From Sinohyriopsis cumingii (lineage: Eukaryota > Mollusca > Bivalvia > Unionida > Unionidae), in NCBI GenBank assembly GCA_028554795.2, contig CM068839.1:87751540-87815539 (forward strand): 64,000 nt of DNA. The letters run 5' to 3'. The notes below the pieces were generated by a model. The model worked only from the letters and a program-made list of their open reading frames with translations. It was not told where the DNA came from and searched no databases. This document shows, piece by piece, positions 9,721-23,119 of this stretch. Position 1 is the stretch's first letter. Each line of letters begins with the position of its first letter. The translations under genes were made by a program, and so were the position numbers.

Positions 9721-10730
9721 CAGGTCAATGGTCTTGGTGAGTTCAATGAACATCATGTAGAGTGGTTGACCTTGCTCTGTGTTCTTCTCTTGGAGTTGTC
9801 GTATGGAAAAGATCATGTCTGTTGTCGACCTGCCTGCTTTAAAGCCGCACTGGGATTCCAGGTGCACACGGTCCGCCAGCAACTGCAGCCTGTTGAGTAT
9901 AATGCGGGCATACACTTTGCCAACGATGCTCAGAAGCGAGATCCCTCTGTAGTTATTACAGTCACTGAGGTCGCCATTGTTTTTGTAAACGGTATCTCGC
10001 GCATATCTTGGGGGACCGCTCCTTTCCTTCCAGCAGAGACAAAGTAGCTCATGCAGCGGCTGAAGCAATGTTGGTTTCCCACGTTCTATAGCTTTGGGCG
10101 GGATGCTGTCACTACCTGGTGCTTTGTCGTTTGGGTGGGAGTCGATTGCTTTGCTGAGCTCCTCTAAGGTGGGCACTTTGTCGAGCTCATCCATGGTGGG
10201 CAGTTTTTATGCTGCTAGGGGCCGCATCGGTGACTAGCATATCCTGGGAGTATAGCTCTGAGTAGTGTTCCACCCATCTGGCCATCTGTTGCTCACAGTC
10301 AGTGATCTCCTCTCCCCTCAGAGATTTCCGGGGAACGGCCCCCTTCACCGTAGGGCCTAGAGCCTTCTTGATACCACAGTACATACCTTGGATGTTTCCG
10401 GACTCGGCAGTGTGCTGGAGTCCTTCACATAGTTGTTACCAGTACTCGTTCGCGCACTGTCTAGCGATTGTGTTGGGTGTTGCTTCGAGCACTTCTGAGA
10501 TCAGCAAGCGTCCGTTCATTAAGGCATTTTTTGTAACGTTTGAAGGCTTTTCGTTTGTCTTCGATTATTGGTTCCATCCTTGATAGATGTGCGTTGAACC
10601 AGTCCTGGCTGGGCCGTTCCTTTGTGCCAAACATGGCCATGGCTGTGCTGTAGATTGCACCCTTCATGGCGTTCCACATGGCTGTGGCATCGTGGTCTGG
10701 CAGGTCCTGGAGTGTCTGGTCCAGGGCTAG
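9721..10730 (-). mobile_element. LINE linker-RT fragment, C type, U2
   Basis: Matches U1C at offset 4810, including the otherwise private GTTGTCGACC at 9824 and the six-T run at 10524. RT frame 10194-9709 is open for 161 codons. Confidence 0.91.
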
Positions 10731-11716
10731 TATGACAATACAAGAGTATATCACAATTCTACTAGTACAGCTCTGGGATTGTTTCAGAGACGTACGACCA
10801 TTCAATCAAAATGCAATTAAACATTTTATAATTTGATTGGTATTGAATGTTCTAGTTCGAGGTTATCAAAAGCAAATTACATGAAAGAACTGCACAATTC
10901 TGCAGGTGCCACATTTTACTTATATAAACACATGTACCATGGAAAAGGAAAAAAATAGCCAAATAGATTCATATATTACCAAAACATAATGCAAATAGAC
11001 TTTTTTTAAACATAAATTATTACAAAAAGTGCACGTGTAAGATTTATACATTCTTTGATTGATCTTTTTTATTCTGGCTGTGTCATACAGCAGTTGGATA
11101 TTTAAAATCAGTTATAATCCTTATTACTGCAGCATATATACTTGTTAATTATTCTGACCAAGCATTATGCTATGAGAATTGCATTGCATAAATGGAAATA
11201 TATTGTACTGCAAACCCACTTCCTCACATCCGACCCTGTTATCTGTTCAATGAATGTATTCTACAAGTATGCTCAGTGGCATGAATATGTGTTTTCTCTG
11301 AAATGTTTCAAACTTAATGCAAAATAATGGTGAAAGACAAACGTTAATTCAAATAAAGCATCACACACATACACACGAATGCAACAAGTGTATACAGACA
11401 GGATGTCTTTCTTTGTCATACTATTTACACCGATAAATCAACAATAACTACTTAAAAGTGTTTTATTCAATTTTTAAATTCGGAAAAATGTGAGAAATAC
11501 AATAAAACTCAAGAAATATTTATTTGTTGGTATTCCGCAGCGTGACAAATGGAACGTAACGCTCAGTGTAATTTCGACAATTTAGAACAAATGTTCATAA
11601 CCGACAAAAAGATTTCAAAGAAACTATATATGTAATCTTTACTGGTTCGATCTACAAGTAAATAGCTGCAGGATTCAGCTAATGGTGTACATTTCAAAAG
11701 GGAAATGGGATGAAAT

Positions 11717-12091
11717 TGTCTCGAAGTAATTGTAACCAAAGTGTACTAAAAGATTACATAGCTCGCCTCTTTGAAGTAATTATAAACAATGTAATAAACG
11801 AGTATGTATCTCAACAATTTGATGCAATTGTAACCAGAGTACTAAAGCCGAGTAAATATCTCAACTCGTTGAAGCAACTGTATAACTGTAACAAGAGTAA
11901 TAAATGAGTATATATCTCAACTCTCTGAAGTAATTGTAACCAAAGTACAATAAATGATTACATAGCTCATCTCTTCAAGGTAATTGTAACTAGTCTAATA
12001 AACTATTACATATCTCAGCTCTTCCAAGCAATTGTAAACAAAATGTAATAAATAACAGCTTAGATGACCTCTTCGATGCATTTAATAGTCT
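11717..12091 (+). repeat. ~50-bp minisatellite, A, U3 (alpha)
   Basis: Alpha copy with GATGCAATTG, the product of the 4,810-bp tandem duplication from U2A. Confidence 0.88.
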
Positions 12092-12121
12092 TCAGTTTAC
12101 ATAATAAAACTAATTATCATG

Positions 12122-12699
12122 CAGGTCAAAGGTCTTGGTGAGGTCGATGAACATCATGTAGAGTGGTTGACCTTGCTCTGTGTTCTTCTCTTGGAGTTGT
12201 CGTATGGAAAAGATCATGTCTGTCGTCGACCTGCCTGCTTTAAAGCCGCACTGGGATTCCAGGTGCACACTGTCCGCCAGCAACTGCAGCCTGTTGAATA
12301 TAATGCGGGCATACACGTTGCCAACGATGCTCAGAAGCGAGATCAAGCGAGATCCCTCTGTAATTATTACAGTCACTGAGGTCGCCATTGTTTTTGTAAA
12401 CGGTATCTCGCGCATGTCTTGGGGATCCGCTCCTTCCTCCCAGCAGAGACAAAGTAGCTCATGCAGTGGCTGAAGCAATGTTTGTTTCTCACGTTCGATA
12501 GCTTCGGGCGGGATGATGTCACTACCTGGTGCTTTGTCGTTTCGGAGGGAGTCAATTGCTTTGCTGAGCTCCTCTAAGGTGGGCACTTTGTTGAGCTCGT
12601 CCATGATTAGCAGTTTTTATGCTGCTAGGGGCCGCATCGGTGACTGACATTTCTTGGGAGTATAGCTCTAGGTAGTGTTCCACCCATCTGGCCATCTGT
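12122..12699 (-). mobile_element. LINE RT fragment, A type, U3
   Basis: Frame 12604-12110, 164 codons, motif A FIDLTKTFD. It reads SLRNDKAPGSD like U4A and U5A but GFKAGRSTTDMIFS like U2. U3A is therefore a mosaic between the U2-like left half and the U4/U5-like right half. Confidence 0.9.
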
Positions 12700-13108
12700 C
12701 ATACTTAATGCAAAATAATGGTGAAAGACAAACGTTAATTCAAATAAAGCATCGCACACATACACACGAATGCAACAAGTGTATACAGACATGATGTCTT
12801 CCGTCGTCATACTATATACACCGGCTAATCAACAATAACTACTTAAAAGTGTTTAATTCAATTTTTAAATTCACAAAAAATGTGAGAAATACAATAAAAC
12901 TCAAGAAATCTTTATTTGTTGGTATTCCGCAGCGTAACAAATGGAACCTAACGCCCAGTGTAATTTCGACAATTTAGAACAAATCTTCATATGCGACAAA
13001 AAGATTTCAAAGAAACTATATATGTAATCTTTACTGGTTCGATCTACAAGTAAATAACTCCAGGATTCAGTTTATGGTGTACATTTCAAAAGGGAAATGG
13101 GATGAAAT

Positions 13109-13483
13109 TATCTCGAAATAATTGTAAGCAAAGTGTACTAAAAGATTACATAGCTCGCCTCTTTGAAGTAATTATAAACAATGTAATAAACGAGTATGTA
13201 TCTCAACTATTTGATGTAATTGAAACCAGAGTAATAAAGCCGAGTAAATATCTCAACTCGTTGAAGTAACTGTATAACTGTAAAAAGAGTAATAAATAAG
13301 TATATATCATAATTCTCTGAAGTAATTGTAACCAAAATACAATAAATGATTACATAGCTCATCTCTTCAAGGTAATTGTAACTAGTCTAATAAACTATTA
13401 CATATCTCAGCTCTTCCAAGCAATTGTTAACAAAATGTAATAAATAACAGCTTAGATGACCTCTTCGATGCATTTAATAGTCT
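13109..13483 (+). repeat. ~50-bp minisatellite, B, U3
   Basis: B copy with private CGAAATAATTG in repeat 1 and ATATATCATAATTC in repeat 5. It carries AGAGTAATAAAG like U4B and U5B. Confidence 0.88.
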
Positions 13484-13514
13484 TCAGTTTACATAATAAA
13501 AACTAATTATCATG

Positions 13515-14500
13515 CAGGTCAATGGTCTTGGTGAGTTCAATGAACATCATGTAGAGTGGTTGACCTTGCTCTGTGTTCTTCTCTTGGAGTTGTCGTATGG
13601 AAAAGATCATGTCTGTCGTCGACCTGCCTGCTTTAAAGCCGCACTGGGATTCCAGGTGCACACGGTCCACCAGCAACTGCAGCCTGTTGAGTATAATGCG
13701 GGAATACACTTTGCCAACGATGCTCCGAAGCGAGATCCCTCTGTAATTATTACAGTTACTGAGGTCGCCATTGTTTTTGTAAACGGTATCTCGCGCATAT
13801 CTTGGAGGACCGCTCCTTTCCTCCCAGCAGAGACAAAGTAGCTCATGCAGCAGCTGAAGCAATGTTGGTTTCCCACGTTCGATAGCTTTGGGCGGGATGC
13901 TGTCACTACATGGTGCTTTGTCGTTTGGGACAGAGTCGATTGCTTTGTTGAGCTCCTCTAAGGTGGGCACTTTGTCGAGCTCCTCTATGGTGGGCAGTTT
14001 TTATGCTGTTAGGGCTGCATCGGTGACTGACATTTCTTGGGAGCATAGCTCTGAGTAGTGTTCCACCCATCTGGCCATCTGTTGCTCACAGTCAGTGATC
14101 TCCTCTCCCGTCAGAGATTTCTGGCGGACGATCCCTTTCACCATAGGGCCTAGAGCCTTCTTGATATCACAGTACATACCTTGGATGTTTCCGGATTCGG
14201 CACTGCGCTGGAGTCCTTCACATAGTTGTTACCAGTACACGTTCGCGCACTGTCTAGCGATGTGTTGGGTGTTGCTTCGAGCGCTTCTGAGATCAGCAAG
14301 CATCCGTTCATTAGGGCATTTTTTGTAAGCTTTGAAGGCTTTTCATTTGTCTTCGATTATTGGTTCTATCCTTGATAGATGTGCGCTGAACTAGTGCCAA
14401 ACGTGGCCATGGCTGTGCTGTAGATGACACCCTTCATGGCGCTCCACATGGCTGTGGCATCGTGATCTGGCAGGTCTTGGAGTGCCTGGTCCAGGGCTAG
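13515..14500 (-). mobile_element. LINE linker-RT fragment, B type, U3
   Basis: RT frame 13970-13503 with private ISLRSIVGK (Arg for Leu) and VYSRIILNRL. It carries the B-only linker deletion near 14394 and CAGTACACG variants shared with U4B and U5B. Confidence 0.9.
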
Positions 14501-15506
14501 TATGAGAATACAAGAGTATATCACAATTATGCCCATGCAGCTCTTAGATTTTTTCAGAGACGTACGAAAATTCAATCAAAATCCATTTAAACATTTTATA
14601 ATTTCATTTGTATTAAATGTTCTAATTCGAGGTTATTAAAAGCTTATTACATGAATAAACTGCACAATTTTGCAGGTGCCACATTTTACTTAAATAAAAA
14701 CAGACATCATGAAAAAGGAAAAATCAGCCAAATATATTCATATATTACCAAAACATAATGCAAATAGACTTTTTTTATATTAATTATTACAAAAAGTGCA
14801 CATGTAAGATTTATAAATTCTTTGGTTGATCTTTTTTATTCTGGCTGTGTCATACAGGAAATGTTTTTTAAACTAAACAGGCATTGGATATTGAAAATCA
14901 ATTATAATCCTTATTATTGCAGCATATATACTTGTCAATTATTCTGGCCAAGCATTATGCTATAAGAATTGCATTGCATAAATGGAAATATATTGTACTG
15001 CAAACCCACTTCCTCACATCCGACCCTGTTATCTGTTCAATGAATGTATTCTACAAGTATCCTCAATGGCATGAATATCGGTTTTCTTTGACATGTTTCA
15101 AACTTAATGCAAAATAACGGTGAAAGACAAACGTTAATTCAAATAAAGCATCACACACATACACACGAATGCAACAAGTGTATACAGACATGATGTCTTC
15201 CTTCGTCATACTATATACACCGGCTGATCAACAATAACTACTTAAAAGTGTTTTATTCAATTGTTAAATTTGTAAAACATTTGAGAAATACAATAAAACC
15301 CAAGAAATTTGTATTTGTTGGTATTCCACAGCGGGACAAATGGAACGTAATTCCCAGTGTAATTTCGACAATTTAGAACAAATCTTCATAACCAACAAAA
15401 AGATTTCAAAGAAACTATATATGTAATCTTTACTGGTTCGATCTACAAGTAAATAGCTGCAGGATTCAGTTAATGGTGTAGATTTCAAAAGGAAATGGGA
15501 TGAAAT

Positions 15507-15881
15507 TATCTCGAAGTAATTGTAACCAAAGTGTACTAAAAGATTACATAGCTCGCCTCTTTGAAGTAATTATAAACAATGTAATAAACGAGCATGTATC
15601 TCAACTATTTGATGTAATTGAAACCAGAGTATTAAAGCCGAGTAAATATCTCAACTCGTTGAAGTAACTGTATAACTGTAAAAAGAGTAATAAATAAGTA
15701 TATATCTCAATTCTCTGAAGTAATTGTAACCAAAATACAATAAATGATTACATAGCTCATCTCTTCAAGGTAATTGTAACTAGTCTAATAAACTATTACA
15801 TATCTCAGCTCTTCCAAGCAATTGTAAACAAAATGTAATAAATAACAGCTTAGATGACCTCTTCGATGCATTTAATAGTCT
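15507..15881 (+). repeat. ~50-bp minisatellite, C, U3
   Basis: C copy with CGAGCATGTATC and TGTACTAAAAG. The preceding block has the private GGTGTAGATTTC. Confidence 0.88.
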
Positions 15882-15912
15882 TCAGTTTACATAATAAAAA
15901 CTAATTATCATG

Positions 15913-16923
15913 CAGGTCAATGGTCTTGGTGAGTTCAATGAACATCATGTAGAGTGGTTGACCTTGCTCTGTGTTCTTCTCTTGGAGTTGTCGTATGGAA
16001 AAGATCATGTCTGTCGTCGACCTGCCTGCTTTAAAGCCGCACTGGGATTCCAGGTGCACACGGTCCGCCAGCAACTGCAGCCTGTTGAGTATAATGCGGG
16101 CATACACTTTGCCAACGATGCTCAGAAGCGAGATCCCTCTGTAGTTATTACAGTCACTGAGGTCGCCATTGTTTTTGTAAACGGTATCTCGCGCATATCT
16201 TGGGGGACCGCTCCTTTCCTTCCAGCAGAGACAAAGTAGCTCATGCAGCGGCTGAAGCAATGTTGGTTTCCCACGTTCTATAGCTTTGGGCGGGATGCTG
16301 TCACTACCTGGTGCTTTGTCGTTTGGGTGGGAGTCGATTGCTTTGCTGAGCTCCTCTAAGGTGGGCACTTTGTCGAGCTCATCCATGGTGGGCAGTTTTT
16401 ATGCTGCTAGGGTCCGCATCGGTGACTAGCATATCCTGGGAGTATAGCTCTGAGTAGTGTTCCACCCATCTGGCCATCTGTTGCTCACAGTCAGTGATCT
16501 CCTCTCCCCTCAGAGATTTCCGGGGAACGGCCCCTTTCACCGTAGGGCCTAGAGCCTTCTTGATACCACAGTACATACCTTGGATGTTTCCGGACTCGGC
16601 AGTGTGCTGGAGTCCTTCACATAGTTGTTACCAGTACTCGTTCGCGCACTGTCTAGCGATTGTGTTGGGTGTTGCTTCGAGCACTTCTGAGATCAGCAAG
16701 CGTCCGTTCATTAAGGCATTTTTTTGTAACGTTTGAAGGCTTTTCGTTTGTCTTCGATTATTGGTTCCATCCTTGATAGATGTGCGTTGAACCAGTCCTG
16801 GCTGGGCCGTTCCTTTTTGCCAAACATGGCCATGGCTGTGCTGTAGATTGCACCCTTCATGGCGTTCCACATGGCTGTGGCATCGTGGTCTGGCAGGTCC
16901 TGGAGTGTCTGGTCCAGGGCTAG
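15913..16923 (-). mobile_element. LINE linker-RT fragment, C type, U3
   Basis: RT frame 16386-15901, 161 codons. The linker run near 16718 has seven T, so the linker frame ends at KRYKKMP. FGKKERPSQ replaces FGTKERPSQ of U1C/U2C. Confidence 0.91.
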
Positions 16924-17909
16924 TATGACAATACAAGAGTATGTCACAATTCTACTAGTACAGCTCTGGGATTGTTTCAGAGACGTACGACCATTCAATC
17001 AAAATGCAATTAAACATTTTATAATTTGATTGGTATTGAATGTTCTAGTTCGAGGTTATCAAAAGCAAATTACATGAAAGAACTGCACAATTCTGCAGGT
17101 GCCACATTTTACTTATATAAACACATGTACCATGGAAAAGGAAAAAAATAGCCAAATAGATTCATATATTACCAAAACATAATGCAAATAGACTTTTTTT
17201 AAATATAAATTATTACAAAAAGTGCACGTGTAAGATTTATAAATTCTTTGATTGATCTTTTTTATTCTGGCTGTGTCATACAACAGTTGGATATTTAAAA
17301 TCAGTTATAATCCTTATTACTGCAGCATATATACTTGTTAATTATTCTGACCAAGCATTATGCTATGAGAATTGCATTGCATAAATGGAAATATATTGTA
17401 CTGCAAACCCACTTCCTCACATCCGACCCTGTTATCTGTTCAATGAATGTATTCTACAAGTATGCTCAGTGGCATGAATATGTGTTTTCTCTGAAATGTT
17501 TCAAACTTAATGCAAAATAATGGTGAAAGACAAACGTTAATTCAAATAAAGCATCACACACATACACACGAATGCAACAAGTGTATACAGACAGGATGTC
17601 TTTCTTTGTCATACTATTTACACCGATAAATCAACAATAACTACTTAAAAGTGTTTTATTCAATTTTTAAATTCGGAAAAATGTGAGAAATACAATAAAA
17701 CTCAAGAAATATTTATTTGTTGGTATTCCGCAGCGTGACAAATGGAACGTAACGCTCAGTGTAATTTCGACAATTTAGAACAAATGTTCATAACCGACAA
17801 AAAGATTTCAAAGAAACTATATATGTAATCTTTACTGGTTCGATCTACAAGTAAATAGCTGCAGGATTCAGCTAATGGTGTACATTTCAAAAGGGAAATG
17901 GGATGAAAT

Positions 17910-18284
17910 TGTCTCGAAGTAATTGTAACCAAAGTGTACTAAAAGATTACATAGCTCGCCTCTTTGAAGTAATTATAAACAATGTAATAAACGAGTATGT
18001 ATCTCAACAATTTGATGTAATTGTAACCAGAGTACTAAAGCCGAGTAAATATCTCAACTCGTTGAAGCAACTGTATAACTGTAACAAGAGTAATAAATGA
18101 GTATATATCTCAACTCTCTGAAGTAATTGTAACCAAAGTACAATAAATGATTACATAGCTCATCTCTTCAAGGTAATTGTAACTAGTCTAATAAACTATT
18201 ACATATCTCAGCTCTTCCAAGCAATTGTAAACAAAATGTAATAAATAACAGCTTAGATGACCTCTTCGATGCATTTAATAGTCT
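17910..18284 (+). repeat. ~50-bp minisatellite, A, U4 (alpha)
   Basis: Alpha copy with CTTCAAGG and GATGTAATTG in repeat 3. Confidence 0.88.
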
Positions 18285-18314
18285 TCAGTTTACATAATAA
18301 AACTAATTATCATG

Positions 18315-18892
18315 CAGGTCAAAGGTCTTGGTGAGGTCGATGAACATCATGTAGAGTGGTTGACCTTGCTCTGTGTTCTTCTCTTGGAGTTGTCGTATGG
18401 AAAATATCCTGTCTGTCGTCGACCTGCCTGCATTAAAGCCGCACTGGGATTCCAGGTGCACACTGTCCGCCAGCAACTGCAGCCTGTTGAATATAATGCG
18501 GGCATACACGTTGCCAACGATGCTCAGAAGCGAGATCAAGCGAGATCCCTCTGTAATTATTACAGTCACTGAGGTCGCCATTGTTTTTGTAAACGGTATC
18601 TCGCGCATGTCTTGGGGATCCGCTCCTTCCTCCCAGCAGAGACAAAGTAGCTCATGCAGTGGCTGAAACAATGTTTGTTTCTCACGTTCGATAGCTTCGG
18701 GCGGGATGATGTCACTACCTGGTGCTTTGTCGTTTCGGAGGGAGTCAATTGCTTTGCTGAGCTCCTCTAAGGTGGGCACTTTGTTGAGCTCGTCCATGAT
18801 TAGCAGTTTTTATGCTGCTAGGGGCCGCATTGGTGACTGACATTTCTTGGGAGTATAGCTCTAGGTAGTGTTCCACCCATCTGGCCATCTGT
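18315..18892 (-). mobile_element. LINE RT fragment, A type, U4
   Basis: Frame 18797-18303, 164 codons, motif A FIDLTKTFD, with private TLFQPLHE. It has the common A reading GFNAGRSTTDRIFS. Confidence 0.9.
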
Positions 18893-19301
18893 CATACTTA
18901 ATGCAAAATAATGGTGAAAGACAAACGTTAATTCAAATAAAGCATCGCACACATACACACGAATGCAACAAGTGTATACAGACATGATGTCTTCCGTCGT
19001 CATACTATATACACCGGCTAATCAACAATAACTACTTAAAAGTGTTTAATTCAATTTTTAAATTCACAAAAAATGTGAGAAATACAATAAAACTCAAGAA
19101 ATCTTTATTTGTTGGTATTCCGCAGCGTAACAAATGGAACGTAACGCCCAGTGTAATTTCGACAATTTAGAACAAATCTTCATATGCGACAAAAAGATTT
19201 CAAAGAAACTATATATGTAATCTTTACTGGTTCGATCTACAAGTAAATAACTCCAGGATTCAGTTTATGGTGTACATTTCAAAAGGGAAATGGGATGAAA
19301 T

Positions 19302-19676
19302 TATCTCGAAGTAATTGTAAGCAAAGTGTACTAAAAGATTACATAGCTCGCCTCTTTGAAGTAATTATAAACAATGTAATAAACGAGTATGTATCTCAAC
19401 TATTTGATGTAATTGAAACCAGAGTAATAAAGCCGAGTAAATATCTCAACTCGTTGAAGTAACTGTATAACTGTAAAAAGAGTAATAAATAAGTATATAT
19501 CTCAATTCTCTGAAGTAATTGTAACCAAAATACAAAAAATGATTACATAGCTCATCTCTTCAAGGTAATTGTAACTAGTCTAATAAACTATTACATATCT
19601 CAGCTCTTCCAAGCAATTGTTAACAAAATGTAATAAATAACAGCTTAGATGACCTCTTCGATGCATTTAATAGTCT
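19302..19676 (+). repeat. ~50-bp minisatellite, B, U4
   Basis: B copy with GTTAAC in repeat 7 and a private TACAAAAAATG in repeat 5. Confidence 0.88.
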
Positions 19677-19707
19677 TCAGTTTACATAATAAAAACTAAT
19701 TATCATG

Positions 19708-20693
19708 CAGGTCAATGGTCTTGGTGAGTTCAATGAACATCATGTAGAGTGGTTGACCTTGCTCTGTGTTCTTCTCTTGGAGTTGTCGTATGGAAAAGAT
19801 CATGTCTGTCGTCGACCTGCCTGCTTTAAAGCCGCACTGGGATTCCAGGTGCACACGGTCCACCAGCAACTGCAGCCTGTTGAGTATAATGCGGGAATAC
19901 ACTTTGCCAACGATGCTCAGAAGCGAGATCCCTCTGTAATTATTACAGTTACTGAGGTCGCCATTGTTTTTGTAAACGGTATCTCGCGCATATCTTGGAG
20001 GACCGCTCCTTTCCTCCCAGCAGAGACAAAGTAGCTCATGCAGCAGCTGAAGCAATGTTGGTTTCCCACGTTCGATAGCTTTGGGCGGGATGCTGTCACT
20101 ACATGGTGATTTGTCGTTTGGGACGGAGTCGATTGCTTTGTTGAGCTCCTCTAAGGTGGGCACCTTGTCGAGCTCCTCTATGGTTTGCAGATTTTATGCT
20201 GTTAGGGCTGCATCGGTGACTGACATTTCTTGGGAGCATAGCTCTGAGTAGTGTTCCACCCATCTGGCCATCTGTTGCTCACAGTCAGTGATCTCCTCTC
20301 CCGTCAGAGATTTCTGGCGGACGATCCCTTTCACCATAGGGCCTAGAGCCTTCTTGATATCACAGTACATACCTTGGATGTTTCCGGATTCGGCACTGCG
20401 CTGGAGTCCTTCACATAGTTGTTACCAGTACACGTTCGCGCACTGTCTAGCGATGTGTTGGGTGTTGCTTCGAGCGCTTCTGAGATCAGCAAGCATCCGT
20501 TCATTAGGGCATTTTTTGTAAGCTTTGAAGGCTTTTCATTTGTCTTCGATTATTGGTTCTATCCTTGATAGATGTGCGCTGAACTAGTGCCAAACGTGGC
20601 CATGGCTGTGCTGTAGATGACACCCTTCATGGCGCTCCACATGGCTGTGGCATCGTGATCTGGCAGGTCTTGGAGTGCCTGGTCCAGGGCTAG
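19708..20693 (-). mobile_element. LINE linker-RT fragment, B type, U4
   Basis: RT frame 20163-19696 with private NDKSPCSD. The CCSD-type change next to KAP (Cys for Gly) is typical of B copies. Motif A reads FIELTKTID. Confidence 0.9.
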
Positions 20694-21702
20694 TATGAGA
20701 ATACAAGAGTATATCACAATTATGCCCATGCAGCTCTTAGATTTTTTCAGAGACGTACGAAAATTCAATCAAAATCCATTTAAACATTTTATAATTTCAT
20801 TTGTATTAAATGTTCTAATTCGAGGTTATTAAAAGCTTATTACATGAATAAACTGCACAATTTTGCAGGTGCCACATTTTACTTAAATAAAAACAGACAT
20901 CATGAAAAAGGAAAAATCAGCCAAATATATTCATATATTACCAAAACATAATGCAAATAGACTTTTTTTTTATATTAATTATTACAAAAAGTGCACATGT
21001 AAGATTTATAAATTCTTTGGTTGATCTTTTTTATTCTGGCTGTGTCATACAGGAAATGTTTTTTTAAACTAAACAGGCATTGGATATTGAAAATCAATTA
21101 TAATCCTTATTATTGCAGCATATATACTTGTCAATTATTCTGGCCAAGCATTATGCTATAAGAATTGCATTGCATAAATGGAAATATATTGTACTGCAAA
21201 CCCACTTCCTCACATCCGACCCTGTTATCTGTTCAATGAATGTATTCTACAAGTATCCTCAATGGCATGAATATCGGTTTTCTTTGACATGTTTCAAACT
21301 TAATGCAAAATAACGGTGAAAGACAAACGTTAATTCAAATAAAGCATCACACACATACACACGAATGCAACAAGTGTATACAGACATGATGTCTTCCTTC
21401 GTCATACTATATACACCGGCTGATCAACAATAACTACTTAAAAGTGTTTTATTCAATTGTTAAATTTGTAAAACATTTGAGAAATACAATAAAACCCAAG
21501 AAATTTGTATTTGTTGGTATTCCACAGCGGGACAAATGGAACGTAATTCCCAGTGTAATTTCGACAATTTAGAACAAATCTTCATAACCAACAAAAAGAT
21601 TTCAAAGAAACTATATATGTAATCTTTACTGGTTCGATCTACAAGTAAATAGCTGCAGGATTCAGTTAATGGTGTACATTTCAAAAGGAAATGGGATGAA
21701 AT

Positions 21703-22077
21703 TATCTCGAAGTAATTGTAACCAAAGTGTACTAAAAGATTACATAGCTCGCCTCTTTGAAGTAATTATAAACAATGTAATAAACGAGCATGTATCTCAA
21801 CTATTTGATGTAATTGAAACCAGAGTATTAAAGCCGAGTAAATATCTCAACTCGTTGAAGTAACTGTATAACTGTAAAAAGAGTAATAAATAAGTATATA
21901 TCTCAATTCTCTGAAGTAATTGTAACCAAAATACAATAAATGATTACATAGCTCATCTCTTCAAGGTAATTGTAACTAGTCTAATAAACTATTACATATC
22001 TCAGCTCTTCCAAGCAATTGTAAACAAAATGTAATAAATAACAGCTTAGATGACCTCTTCGATGCATTTAATAGTCT
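21703..22077 (+). repeat. ~50-bp minisatellite, C, U4
   Basis: C copy with CGAGCATGTATC and AGAGTAATAAATAAG, like U3C. Confidence 0.88.
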
Positions 22078-22108
22078 TCAGTTTACATAATAAAAACTAA
22101 TTATCATG

Positions 22109-23119
22109 CAGGTCAATGGTCTTGGTGAGTTCAATGAACATCATGTAGAGTGGTTGACCTTGCTCTGTGTTCTTCTCTTGGAGTTGTCGTATGGAAAAGA
22201 TCATGTCTGTCGTCGACCTGCCTGCTTTAAAGCCGCACTGGGATTCCAGGTGCACACGGTCCGCCAGCAACTGCAGCCTGTTGAGTATAATGCGGGCATA
22301 CACTTTGCCAACGATGCTCAGAAGCGAGATCCCTCTGTAGTTATTACAGTCACTGAGGTCGCCATTGTTTTTGTAAACGGTATCTCGCGCATATCTTGGG
22401 GGACCGCTCCTTTCCTTCCAGCAGAGACAAAGTAGCTCATGCAGCGGCTGAAGCAATGTTGGTTTCCCACGTTCTATAGCTTTGGGCGGGATGCTGTCAC
22501 TACCTGGTGCTTTGTCGTTTGGGTGGGAGTCGATTGCTTTGCTGAGCTCCTCTAAGGTGGGCACTTTGTCGAGCTCATCCATGGTGGGCAGTTTTTATGC
22601 TGCTAGGGGCCGCATCGGTGACTAGCATATCCTGGGAGTATAGCTCTGAGTAGTGTTCCACCCATCTGGCCATCTGTTGCTCACAGTCAGTGATCTCCTC
22701 TCCCCTCAGAGATTTCCGGGGAACGGCCCCTTTCACCGTAGGGCCTAGAGCCTTCTTGATACCACAGTACATACCTTGGATGTTTCCGGACTCGGCAGTG
22801 TGCTGGAGTCCTTCACATAGTTGTTACCAGTACTCGTTCGCGCACTGTCTAGCGATTGTGTTGGGTGTTGCTTCGAGCACTTCTGAGATCAGCAAGCGTC
22901 CGTTCATTAAGGCATTATTTTGTAACGTTTGAAGGCTTTTCGTTTGTCTTCGATTATTGGTTCCATCCTTGATAGATGTGCGTTGAACCAGTCCTGGCTG
23001 GGCCGTTCCTTTTTGCCAAACATGGCCATGGCTGTGCTGTAGATTGCACCCTTCATGGCGTTCCACATGGCTGTGGCATCGTGGTATGGCAGGTCCTGGA
23101 GTGTCTGGTCCAGGGCTAG
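22109..23119 (-). mobile_element. LINE linker-RT fragment, C type, U4
   Basis: RT frame 22582-22097, 161 codons. The T-run is interrupted (GCATTATTTTG at 22912), with the same length as the seven-T copies. Private LPYHDATAMW. Confidence 0.91.

Larger units (their letters stand above)
6191..11000 (+). repeat. HOR unit U2 (A/B hybrid + C, 4.81 kb)
   Basis: A fused A/B monomer at 6191-8576 is followed by C at 8577-11000. The left part is A type, including the A-only 10-base duplication near 7530. From 7564 rightward it is B type. The B part and the C monomer match U1 at an offset of exactly 4810 (for example AGTTACTGAG at 2751 and 7561). The unit is 1.38 kb shorter than the standard HOR. Confidence 0.93.
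11001..17193 (+). repeat. HOR unit U3 (A-B-C, alpha haplotype)
   Basis: Monomers are A 11001-12699, B 12700-14769 and C 14770-17193. The A monomer shares with U2 the minisatellite base giving GATGCAATTG and the LINE variant GAAAAGATCATG. All other A monomers outside U2, U3 and the U9 hybrid read GAAAATATCCTG. B and C share variants with U4 (CAGTACACG, TATATTAATTATTAC). Confidence 0.95.
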
